A DNA stretch of 54,976 nt. Origin: Lentzea aerocolonigenes. GTDB taxonomy: Bacteria; Actinomycetota; Actinomycetes; Mycobacteriales; Pseudonocardiaceae. Below are positions 35,784 through 44,000 of this stretch, piece by piece. The notes under the pieces were generated by a model. That model was not told where the DNA came from. It searched no databases and saw only the letters and a list, made by a program, of their open reading frames with translations. Within the stretch, counting starts at the first letter, position 1. Each line of letters opens with the position of its first letter. The stretch lies in contig NZ_JYJG01000130.1 of assembly GCF_000955955.1 (NCBI RefSeq), positions 1 through 54,976 of the forward strand, written 5' to 3'. A program made the position numbers and the translations under genes.

Positions 35784-37085
35784 ATGTTTGCGCGCCGTAT
35801 CGCCGTAGTGGGCACCGGTTACGTCGGGTTGACGACGGGCGCCTGCCTCGCGTCTCTGGGGCACCGCGTGGTCTGCGCGGATGTTGACTCGTTGAAGGTC
35901 GCGCGGCTGCGGGCCGGGCAGGTCGACATCCTCGAACCAGGACTCGCCGAGCTCGTCGTCGAAGGTCAGGCGGCTGGGCGGCTGGAGTTCGTGGTGGGGG
36001 CCGCTGCCGCGGTGCGCGAGGCCGACGTCGTGTTCCTGTGCCTGCCGACGCCGATGGGCGTGGGCGGTGCGGCCGACCTGAGCGCTGTCGAGTCGGTGGC
36101 TGCGGAGATCTCCGAGGTGCTGCCGTACGGGACGGTCATCGTCACCAAGTCGACGGTGCCGGTCGGTACGTCTGCACGCGTGCGCGCGCTGCTCGGCCGT
36201 GAGGACGTGGCGGTCGTGTCGAACCCGGAGTTCCTGCGCGAAGGCACGGCCGTGCGGGACTTCCTGCACCCGGACCGGATCGTGGTGGGCTCGGACTCTC
36301 CCTCCGCCGCGGAACGGGTCGCCGCGCTGTTCGCCAAACTCGGCGCGCCGACGGTGTTGATGGACGCGGCTTCGGCCGAGATGGTCAAGTACGCCGCGAA
36401 CTGCTTCCTCGCGATGAAGCTCTCGTACGTCAACGCGGTCGCTGAGCTGTGCGAACTGCTCGGCGCGGACATCGAGTCGGTGTCCGAGGGCATGGGGTAC
36501 GACAAGCGGATCGGGCAGTCGTTCCTGAAGCCGGGACCGGGCTGGGGCGGCTCGTGCCTGCCGAAGGACACGCACGCGATGGTGCAGATCGCCGAGGCGG
36601 CCGGGGTCGACTTCGGACTGGTCCGCTCGACGATCGAGGCCAACGTCCGCGCGCAGATGCGGGTCGTGGACAAGGTCCGAGTCGCGTGTGGAGGGTCGTT
36701 GGCCGGTGTGCGGATCGGCGTGCTCGGACTCGCGTTCAAGGCGGGGACGAACGACCTGCGCGACTCGCCGGCGCTGGCCGTCGCGGAGCAGCTGGTGCTC
36801 GAAGGTGCCGAGCTGACCGCGTTCGACCCCGAGGTGACGGGGCCGCTCGCCGGAATGCTGCTGGTCGACGACCCGTACCAGGCGGTCAAGGGCGCCGAGG
36901 CCGTGGTGCTGCTGACGGACTGGCCGGTGTTCCGCACGCTCGACTGGGTGCGCGTCGCCGAACTGATGGACGGCCACACCGTCGTCGACTCCCGCAACCA
37001 CCTGGACGCCGACGCGTTGGAGCGCGCTGGACTACTCCATTCGGGCGTGGGGCGTGCGTCACTCGGAGTCACGCAATTTAGTTAG
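35784..37085 (+). CDS. UDP-glucose 6-dehydrogenase
   Basis: This 433-residue UDP-glucose/GDP-mannose dehydrogenase starts at ATG 35784, giving the NAD motif VVGTGYVGL (8-16). EFLREGTAVRDF, the catalytic Cys258 in GGSCLPKD, and the C-terminal FKAGTNDLRDSPA are all present. It converts UDP-glucose to UDP-glucuronate for surface polysaccharides or natural product sugars. The frame upstream of the ATG is open but lacks conservation features. With the giant glycosyltransferase and the GT-C-like protein nearby, a role in a cell-surface glycan is plausible (inference). Confidence 0.94.
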   Translation: MFARRIAVVGTGYVGLTTGACLASLGHRVVCADVDSLKVARLRAGQVDILEPGLAELVVEGQAAGRLEFVVGAAAAVREADVVFLCLPTPMGVGGAADLSAVESVAAEISEVLPYGTVIVTKSTVPVGTSARVRALLGREDVAVVSNPEFLREGTAVRDFLHPDRIVVGSDSPSAAERVAALFAKLGAPTVLMDAASAEMVKYAANCFLAMKLSYVNAVAELCELLGADIESVSEGMGYDKRIGQSFLKPGPGWGGSCLPKDTHAMVQIAEAAGVDFGLVRSTIEANVRAQMRVVDKVRVACGGSLAGVRIGVLGLAFKAGTNDLRDSPALAVAEQLVLEGAELTAFDPEVTGPLAGMLLVDDPYQAVKGAEAVVLLTDWPVFRTLDWVRVAELMDGHTVVDSRNHLDADALERAGLLHSGVGRASLGVTQFS

Positions 37086-37105
37086 CGTCGCATACCTTTA
37101 GAGGC

Positions 37106-38899
37106 GTGTTCACCACGCGCCCTGAACTCGTCGGCACATTCGGCATGGTCGCTTCGACCCACTGGCTGGCCTCTGCGGCGGCCATGGCAGTGCTGGAGGA
37201 CGGCGGCAACGCGTTCGACGCCGCCGTGACCGCGGGGTTCGTGTTGCAGGTGGTGGAACCGCACCTCAACGGCCCTGGCGGCGAGGTTCCGATCATCTTC
37301 GCGGCCGCTGGTGCCGCGCCGCGCGTCCTGTGCGGACAGGGTGTGGCTCCGGCCGGCGCGACGATCGACCACTACACCTCGCTGGGCCTGGAACTGGTTC
37401 CCGGCAGCGGGCTGCTGGCCGCGACCGTGCCCGGTGCCTGGGACGGGTGGCTCACTCTTCTGCGTGACTACGGCACCAAGTCGTTGCGTGATGTGTTGGA
37501 CCGCGCGATCGGCTACGCGCGCGACGGCTTCCCGCTCGTCGAACGTGCGGTGCACACGATCTCGATGGTCTCGGACCTCTTCCGCGACCACTGGCCCACG
37601 TCTGCCGCGCAGTGGATGCCCGGTGGCGTGCTGCCGTCTGCGGGTGGGCGGTTCCGGAACCCGAAGCTCGCCGACACCTGGGAATGGCTGCTCGCTGCCG
37701 CCGAGGCCGCCGGCGCCGACCGCGAGGCGCAGATCGAGGCCGCGCGCCGGGCCTGGTCGCAGGGGTTCGTGGCCGCGCAGATCGACGAGTTCTGCCGTGC
37801 CGAGTTCCGCGACGACTCCGGCCGCGCCCACGCCGGTGTGCTGACCGGTGCGGACATGGCGTCGTGGGAGGCGTCGTACGAAGACGCCGTGCTCACGGAG
37901 TTCGGCTCGTGGACGCTGGTGAAGGCTGGTGCGTGGACCCAGGGACCCGTGCTGGCGCAACAGCTCCGCCTGCTGGAGGGCTACGACCTGTCCTATGTGG
38001 ACGGGAAGCCTGCCGCGGAGACCGTCCACCTGGCCGTCGAGGCCGCCAAGCTGGCCTTCGCCGACCGCGAGGCCTGGTACGGCGACGCTCCGGACGTGCC
38101 GCTGGAGACGTTGCTGTCGCGTTCCTACGCTTCGGAGCGTCGTGCGCTGATCGGCGACGAGGCTTCCTTCGAGTTGCGCCCCGGTTCGCCCGACGGACGG
38201 GAACCGTTGCTGCCGAAGCACATCCTGAGCGGCCCGTCGGTGCTCGTGTCCGACCCGACCGGCGCCATCGGTGAACCGACGGTGGCCCGCTCCGGCGTCA
38301 CGCGCGGCGACACGGTGCACGTCGACGTCGTGGACCGCTGGGGCAACATGGTCTCCGCGACCCCGTCCGGCGGCTGGCTGCAGTCGTCGCCGACGATCCC
38401 GTCGCTCGGCTTCTGCCTGGGCAGCCGCGCCCAGATGTTCTGGCTGGACAAGGGTTTGCCGAACTCGCTGGCTCCCGGCAAGCGCCCGCGGACCACGCTG
38501 TCGCCGTCGATGGCGCTGCGGGACGGAACCGCTGCCCTGGCGTTCGGCACGCCCGGCGGCGACCAGCAGGACCAGTGGCAGCTCGGCTTCTGGCTCGCGC
38601 ACATGGCGGGCCTGAACCTGCAGGAGGCGATCGACTCGCCGATGTGGCACTCGAACGCGTTCCCGAGCTCGTTCTACCCGCGCGCCTGGACGCCAGGCGA
38701 GCTGGTCATCGAGTCCCGGGTCGGCGCCGACACCCTGGAAGCGTTGCGGCGCAAGGGCCACCAGGTAGTGGACGCCGGTGAGTGGACCCTGGGCCGGATG
38801 TCGGCCGTGGCAAGGGACTCCGCGGAATCCACTACTGGCGGACTCCTGCGCGCCGGTGCGAATCCACGCGGCGCACAGGGCTACGCGGCCGGTCGCTAG
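37106..38899 (+). CDS. Gamma-glutamyltransferase-family Ntn hydrolase
   Basis: This 597-residue protein starts at GTG 37106; TACCTT seven bases upstream suggests a leaderless transcript. It has GNAFDAAVTAGF and PHLNGPGGE near the N-terminus. The Thr nucleophile is at about 403 in RGDTVHVDVVDRWGNMVS, and AFGTPGGDQQDQWQ lies near the C-terminus. Autocleavage before that Thr gives the two subunits in known members. There is no signal peptide, unlike exported GGTs, so it may be a cytoplasmic gamma-glutamyl or oxamate-type hydrolase. The stop shares CTAG with the convergent secreted-protein gene. Confidence 0.88.
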   Translation: MFTTRPELVGTFGMVASTHWLASAAAMAVLEDGGNAFDAAVTAGFVLQVVEPHLNGPGGEVPIIFAAAGAAPRVLCGQGVAPAGATIDHYTSLGLELVPGSGLLAATVPGAWDGWLTLLRDYGTKSLRDVLDRAIGYARDGFPLVERAVHTISMVSDLFRDHWPTSAAQWMPGGVLPSAGGRFRNPKLADTWEWLLAAAEAAGADREAQIEAARRAWSQGFVAAQIDEFCRAEFRDDSGRAHAGVLTGADMASWEASYEDAVLTEFGSWTLVKAGAWTQGPVLAQQLRLLEGYDLSYVDGKPAAETVHLAVEAAKLAFADREAWYGDAPDVPLETLLSRSYASERRALIGDEASFELRPGSPDGREPLLPKHILSGPSVLVSDPTGAIGEPTVARSGVTRGDTVHVDVVDRWGNMVSATPSGGWLQSSPTIPSLGFCLGSRAQMFWLDKGLPNSLAPGKRPRTTLSPSMALRDGTAALAFGTPGGDQQDQWQLGFWLAHMAGLNLQEAIDSPMWHSNAFPSSFYPRAWTPGELVIESRVGADTLEALRRKGHQVVDAGEWTLGRMSAVARDSAESTTGGLLRAGANPRGAQGYAAGR

Positions 38900-39120
38900 C
38901 CGCCGATGACGTTGGTGCCGTCGTGGATCATCTCCACGTTGCCACCGACGTTGTGCAGCGTGGAGAGGCCCGCGCCCTCGCCCAGTTCGCTGACCTTCTC
39001 GATCGGGTCGACCTGGGGCAGCTGGGGAACCGGCAACGCGGACGCACTGGCCGTACCCGCCATGGCGGCGAGGGCACCTGCGGCGATACCGGCGGACGCG
39101 ACGATCTTCTTGATGCTCAA
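38896..39120 (-). CDS. Small secreted protein, 74 aa
   Basis: It starts at TTG 39120 with GGAGCGAAACGCC upstream (a good spacing of eight). A signal peptide ends near TASASA. The mature peptide of about 45 residues starts ALPVPQLPQVDP, has an acidic stretch and ends GTNVIGG. It has no cysteines. A strong terminator separates it from the next small secreted-protein gene on the same strand. The family is not recognised. Confidence 0.65.
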   Translation of the reverse strand: MSIKKIVASAGIAAGALAAMAGTASASALPVPQLPQVDPIEKVSELGEGAGLSTLHNVGGNVEMIHDGTNVIGG

Positions 39121-39156
39121 GGCGTTTCGCTCCGAAGTTCGGTGAAAAAAGTGGAA

Positions 39157-39192
39157 CGGCGCCCGATTCGAGGGGGAGGGAATCGGGCGCCG
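39157..39192 (-). terminator. Rho-independent terminator between two small secreted-protein genes
   Basis: A perfect 13-bp stem, CGGCGCCCGATTC / GAATCGGGCGCCG, with a 10-nt loop is followed on the minus strand by TTCCACTTTTTT. It ends transcription of the gene at 39218-39562 before the gene at 38896-39120. Confidence 0.88.
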
Positions 39193-39217
39193 CCCCGGCC
39201 AGGAAGTACTGGTTGGA

Positions 39218-39562
39218 TCAGATGTCGACGTGCGCGAGGCCGTTCCACGGGCCCTGGGGCTCGTTGAGGCCGAGCAGCGTCGCGGCGGGAACACCGTTGC
39301 CGCCGGCGTCGATGTTCTCCACGATCGCGGTGACGTCCGCGTCCTGGGCGTTGACGGCCTGGATCTTGCCTGCCACGTCCGAGGTGTCGACCTTCGCGAG
39401 GTCGCCCGCAGTCGCGATGTCGCCCAGCTGACCGCCGATGTCGGGCTGCGTGTGCGCGGTGGCGTCCACGGTGTCAGCGTGCGCGATACCACCCAGGCCG
39501 AGCATGACGGCGGTGCTGCCGAGGGCGACAGCGGCCCCGGTGACGGTCTTCCTGAGGTTCAT
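39218..39562 (-). CDS. Small secreted protein, 114 aa
   Basis: It starts at ATG 39562. The signal peptide (MNLRKTVTGAAVALGSTAVM, cleavage after AHA at about 29) is clear. The mature 85 residues are acidic, rich in Asp, Val and Ala, and contain no cysteines (DVTAIVENIDAGGNGVPAATLL). A rodlet or surface role is possible but not shown. A strong terminator follows. The family is not recognised. Confidence 0.75.
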   Translation of the reverse strand: MNLRKTVTGAAVALGSTAVMLGLGGIAHADTVDATAHTQPDIGGQLGDIATAGDLAKVDTSDVAGKIQAVNAQDADVTAIVENIDAGGNGVPAATLLGLNEPQGPWNGLAHVDI

Positions 39563-39655
39563 GGGCGCGAAAGTTTCGCATTTGACCCCTCTACATCAAG
39601 CTGCGTAACTCAGGCGAGGGAACTTCTTCATCCGTTGGTGGGACGCCACTCCATG

Positions 39656-40276
39656 CCAACCGTGCAAACGCGGACTTCCTCCCGCCACACCGTGATCGCG
39701 AACGTGCCCGCTTTCGTTTCGGTCCGCGCCAGGAAGTCGGACGCGGATCGACTACAACGTGCCGAAGATCAGCCGCATCGAGAACGGTCAGCTGCCGGAC
39801 ATTCACGCGTTGCGGGCGATGCTCGACGTGTACGGCGTCATCGGCGACGAAGAGGCGCCGTACATCGAGCTGTGGGAGCGCGCGAGGGAGAAGGGCTGGT
39901 GGAAGCAGTACCACGCGATCATCGCCGAATCCGCTCTTCGGCACGCAGACCGCGAGCAGTTGTCGCACATCAACAAGATCGGCCTGCTACCCAACGTCAC
40001 GATTCAGGTCGTATTGGACATGGCGGGCCTGCACGACGGGCCGTTCACATTGCTGGAGTTCCCGTACCCAGGAGACCCTCAAGTCCTCTACATCGAGCAC
40101 GCTGTAAGAGCAGCCGCAGAAACAACGGCGGCAACGGCAACTGCGTTGAGATTGCGCTGAACGGCTCAAAGGCGCTGGTGCGAGACGCCAAGAACCGGAC
40201 AGGATTTGTCATCCAGTCCGGCAATTGGTCTGCGTTTGTCGGCGCCGTCAAGCGCGGCGACTTCGAAAAGAACTAA
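39656..40276 (+). pseudogene. Decayed XRE-DUF5753 regulator fused to a truncated DUF397 gene
   Basis: Fragments recognisable in order are: a start MPTVQTRT (39656), an HTH tail YNVPKISRIENGQLPDIHALRAML, the region WERAREKGWWKQY, the DUF5753 end LPNVTIQVV...GPFTLLEFPYPGDPQVLYIEH, and finally, in another frame, a DUF397 body KSSRRNNGGNGNCVEIA to 40276. About half of the HTH is missing with a frame change. Some 80 residues of the DUF5753 middle are lost after KQYH. The XRE end is joined to the DUF397 gene without its start. I read this as three successive deletions. An ATG/GTG frame at 39759-40160 could still make a 133-residue fragment. Confidence 0.62.
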
Positions 40277-40280
40277 CGGG

Positions 40281-40655
40281 CTAGGCGATCGCGCCCGGTG
40301 GAAGCTTCAACTTGAAGGGCAGCGTGGTGACAACCGCCAGATCGGAGGCGGTCGCCTTCATCAACGTCGGGGCGTTGCGCGCACCGGGCTCCGGCAGGTC
40401 CAGCAACCTGTCCACGGCCTCGCACAGGGGACCTTCGTAGATCCACACGGCTTGGGCGGGCCGGGCCGAGTCGCGGACCGCGGGCAGACGTCCCGCGCGC
40501 GCCTCTGTCTCCGACCAGAACAGGATCGAGTCGATGAAGCCTCTGCGCTGCTTGAACGCCATGATGCGGTCGAGCTGCCCGGCGTCGTCCCTCAGGTGGA
40601 GGAACTGAAAACCGCTCTCGCGCAGCTCGATGACCTTGCTCAGTGCGTGGTCCAT
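40281..40655 (-). CDS. Hypothetical protein, 124 aa
   Basis: It starts at ATG 40655 behind AGGGGTAGG. The sequence is soluble, mixed alpha/beta, with HLRDDAGQLDRIMAFKQRRGFIDSILFW and a C-terminal KLKLPPG. It lies next to the decayed XRE/DUF397 locus, in the opposite direction. The family is not recognised. Confidence 0.65.
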   Translation of the reverse strand: MDHALSKVIELRESGFQFLHLRDDAGQLDRIMAFKQRRGFIDSILFWSETEARAGRLPAVRDSARPAQAVWIYEGPLCEAVDRLLDLPEPGARNAPTLMKATASDLAVVTTLPFKLKLPPGAIA

Positions 40656-40766
40656 GGCGCACCTACCCCTGTGAGGTCCCCTTCGGGTGACCGTTCAGTC
40701 ATACGACCCGAAAGGATCGTACGGTAAGTCAACGTTCGTCCGTAAGCCGTAGTCCGAACGAGTATC

Positions 40767-40898
40767 TCAATTGGTGGACGTTTGTGGCTTAGGGTAATCA
40801 CTGGCGTCCTTGTTGGGGGAAACGGCCAGGAGGGCCATTACGGTTCGCGTCAGGAACGCCAAACCGCCCAATGTGACTAATGTCACTGTGATCCACAT
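40767..40898 (-). CDS. Small membrane peptide, 43 aa, with a TTA codon and a sequestered ribosome site
   Basis: ATG 40898 has a perfect GGAGG six bases upstream. The product begins MWITVTLVTLGGLAFLTRTV, one membrane helix of about 25 residues, followed by a hydrophilic tail SPNKDASDYPKPQTSTN. Codon 7 is TTA, the rare leucine codon read by the bldA tRNA in streptomycetes. The Shine-Dalgarno sequence is one arm of a 12-bp hairpin (40903-40954). It lies 107 bp downstream of the giant glycosyltransferase on the same strand. The function is unknown. Confidence 0.7.
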   Translation of the reverse strand: MWITVTLVTLGGLAFLTRTVMALLAVSPNKDASDYPKPQTSTN

Positions 40899-40902
40899 GT
40901 GT

Positions 40903-40954
40903 CGCCTCCGAGTGGTGACCTACACCCGTAGTAGACGTGTAGCACTCGGAGGCG
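40903..40954 (-). promoter_or_regulatory. Ribosome-site-masking stem-loop upstream of the 43-aa membrane peptide
   Basis: In minus-strand order: arm CGCCTCCGAGTG (40954-40943), inner arm CTACAC (40942-40937), 11-nt loop, GTGTAG (40925-40920), 5-nt bulge, arm CACTCGGAGGCG (40914-40903), then ACAC and the ATG. All 18 pairs are perfect. The second arm contains the GGAGG ribosome site, so the folded RNA would block initiation. No T-run follows, so it is not a normal terminator. Confidence 0.7.
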
Positions 40955-41005
40955 GTTGCAAGTGGCACCGACTCGCGTTCTTAACAGACACGAGCCGGTG
41001 CACCA

Positions 41006-44000
41006 TCACATAGGGCGAAGCCAGAGGGTGATGAACCCCGAGTCCGCCGCGTCGGCCATCGTGATGAGCTCCTCATCTGAGCGCTCGCCCTCGACCGGGC
41101 CGTCGTCGTCGACCGGCACGAGCTGGAAGCCGAACTTCCGGTACGTGGCGAGCACGTCCGCCGCGTCGTCGCCCAGTTCGGCGATCGCGCCGGGGCAGAA
41201 CTCGCACACCACGTGCGGCCTGTCGCGTTCGAGCACCGACGAGAGTCCGGCCAGAGCCCGGTGGTCGCGGCCCTGCAGGTCGACCTTCACGAGGCTGATC
41301 CGCTGCGAGGTGACCTCGGGACGGCCATCCAGCCGCACCGCGGGCACCACGACGCCCTTCACGCCCTCGTCGGAGGTGTGCACGCGGTGGTCGCCGCTGT
41401 TGAACTCCTCCTCCTGCACGAGCACGACCTCGGTGTCCGAGTCCCACGCGGCGATCGGCAGCACGGTGACCCGGCCGGCGACCGGTGCGGGGAGCACGGT
41501 GTCGACGTTGCGCTGCATGTACTCGGCGTTGACCGGGTTCGCCTCGATCGCGACCGCGGTGATCGGCGTCCGCGTGCGCTGCAGGAGCCGCAGCGTGTGG
41601 TAGCCGACGTGCGCGCCGATGTCGAGGAACGCGCCCTCGCCGATCAGTTCGGCCATCAGGTCGGCCTCGCTGACCTCCCACGAGCGGTGGTAGGCGATCC
41701 AGGGCAGCACCACGTCGTCCTTGGGCAGCAGCAACGGGCCCGCGTCGCACAGCACGACCTCGGCACCGTCCGGCACCGGCGTGTGGTTCAGCCTGGCCGC
41801 CGCGTGCACCGCAGCGACGTCGCGCGTCACCTGCTGCAGAGTGCGTTCGTCCTGGTCGACCCGGATGTCGCGCTCCGCGAACATGTCGTGGTTGCGCTGG
41901 TCGGCCTCGGCGAGTTGGTCGCGCACCGAGTCAATGGCCTGCCGGACGCCTGCGACGTCCTCGCGGACCGTCTCGGACGTCCGCTCCAGCCGTTCGCTGC
42001 GCTCGTGGCTCGTGGCGACGCTCTGGGCGACGTTCTTGGTCACCTCGTCGAGCCGCTTCTCGAACGAGCGCTCCATCTCCTCCAGACGGGCCAGCAGCTT
42101 CGCGTTGGTGACCTCGAGGCTGCCGACGCGGCCGAGCATCTGCGCGGCGGTGTCCTCGACCCCGCCGATGAGCGTGCCCATGACCTTGCGCTGGTGCACG
42201 TCGTAGTGGTCGATCACGCGCAGCACGGCCCGCCGCATCGCCGGGGCGCCGGGCAGCCGTGACGGCGCGCCCGCTTCCGGTTGCCACAGCAAGGCCTGCT
42301 TCGAGTCGCGCAACGGCTTCAGCGGGTCGCCGATGCCGGGTGCGGACGTCGTGGCGGTGGTGCCGAAGGGCTGTTCGCGCCAGCTCTCGTACGCGCTGGT
42401 GAGCTGCTCGCGCATCCACTTCGCGGCGGTCTCCATCGACCTGGTGCGCAGGATGTACTCCCGCGCGGCCAGGCCACGGCGGCGTGCCTCTGCCGGGTCG
42501 TCGGCGATCTCCCGCATGGCCCGTGCGGCGGCGTCCAGGTCGGGATCCGCCCACACCGCGGTCTCGTGGTACGGGTAGTTGCCCTTGCCGACCTCGGTCA
42601 GCTCGTACGGGATCGGCCAGCCGACGGTGGCGTCGAAGAACTCTGTGGTGCTCGAGTAGTCCGTGGAGATCACCGGCAGCGCGCGGGCCATCGCCTCGGC
42701 CACGGTGAGACCGAAGCCCTCGCTGCGGTGCAACGAGATGTAGGCGGTGCTGTTCGCGTACAGGTCGTGCAGCTCCTGCACGGTCAGGTAGCGCTCCAGC
42801 AGCTCGATCCGCGGGTCGTCCGCCGCGAGCACGCGCAGCCGTTCCGCGCTGAGCGGGTGCAGCTTGCCGTTGATCGCCTTGATGACCAGCTTGACGTCGT
42901 CGCGGCCCTCGAACGCCTGCTGGAACGCGGTGACCGCCCCCCACGGGTTCTTGCGCTGCCCGATGCTGTTGAAGTCGAACGCGAAGAGGAACTGCACGGG
43001 ACCGGTCGGCGCCGGGCCGGGCTCGCCGGGGTCGCGCACCGGCACCGGGATGGTCTTGACCGGGACCGTGGCGTGCTTGGCGATCGCGTCGCGGCAGAAG
43101 TCGCTGACCGTCCACACCTCGTCGACCAGCGCGAAGGCGGAGTGCAGCCACTCGGGGAAGTCCTCGAGCTCCCACGCCCACAGGCCGATGCGGTACCGGT
43201 GGTGGCCGACCCCGGGGTGGTTGCCCAGCACGGCCTTCGTCTGGTCCGCGTTCACGGCGAGCAGGCTCACCGGGAACTTCGGCTCGCCCGTGGTGCCCTT
43301 GTGGTCGACGTTCGTGCGGTTGGAGAGAAGCCGATCCTCCACAACGGACACGACAGGCACGCCGGACAGCTCGATCGCGTCGTGCACGATCCGGCCCATC
43401 TCGCCGAGCCCGAGCTCCGCGGTCAGGTAGCCGAGCATGTTCACGCCGAGCTCGTCGACGGGCTCGCGGACCGGCTCAGGCTCACCCGGCAGGCCCCACG
43501 ACGGGAGCATGCCCTCGGAGATTCCCGAGGCACGGCACCAGGCCCGGAAGTGGGCCGCGTCCGCGCCGAGCACGTCCGGGAAGGCGAGCTGGAGGTCGGT
43601 GCGCGCCTCGTAGACGGCCATCGTCATGCGGCTGAGCCCGGCCGCGGCCTGACCCGGCGTCGAGGGCGACGTCAGCCACTCGCGGAAGGCGTGGCCACCG
43701 TCCGCTCCGAACGCGTGCGGCGGAATCTCCGTGTCGTGCTTGGTGATCCGCTCGTGCTCGACCTCTGCCTTGATCCACGCGTCGCGGTACATCCGGCGCA
43801 TGGTCGGGCTGAGCTTCGAGCCGTCCGCCATCTTGTTGAAGCCGTACGGGATCGCGTCGAGCGTCTCGGCGTATCCGTTGGCCTGCAACGCGGTTCCGTA
43901 GTTGTCGCAGAGCGCCTTGAGATCGGCGTTCTCCGACAGCAGGATGCGCGGCCTGCGCTGGCAGTGGTACGTCAGCAGCCAGGGGTGCTCCGGCCGGTAA

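Noticed and set aside
40903..40954. Reading the hairpin as a terminator of the glycosyltransferase gene
   Set aside because: No T-run follows and the second arm contains the ribosome site of the next gene at ideal spacing.
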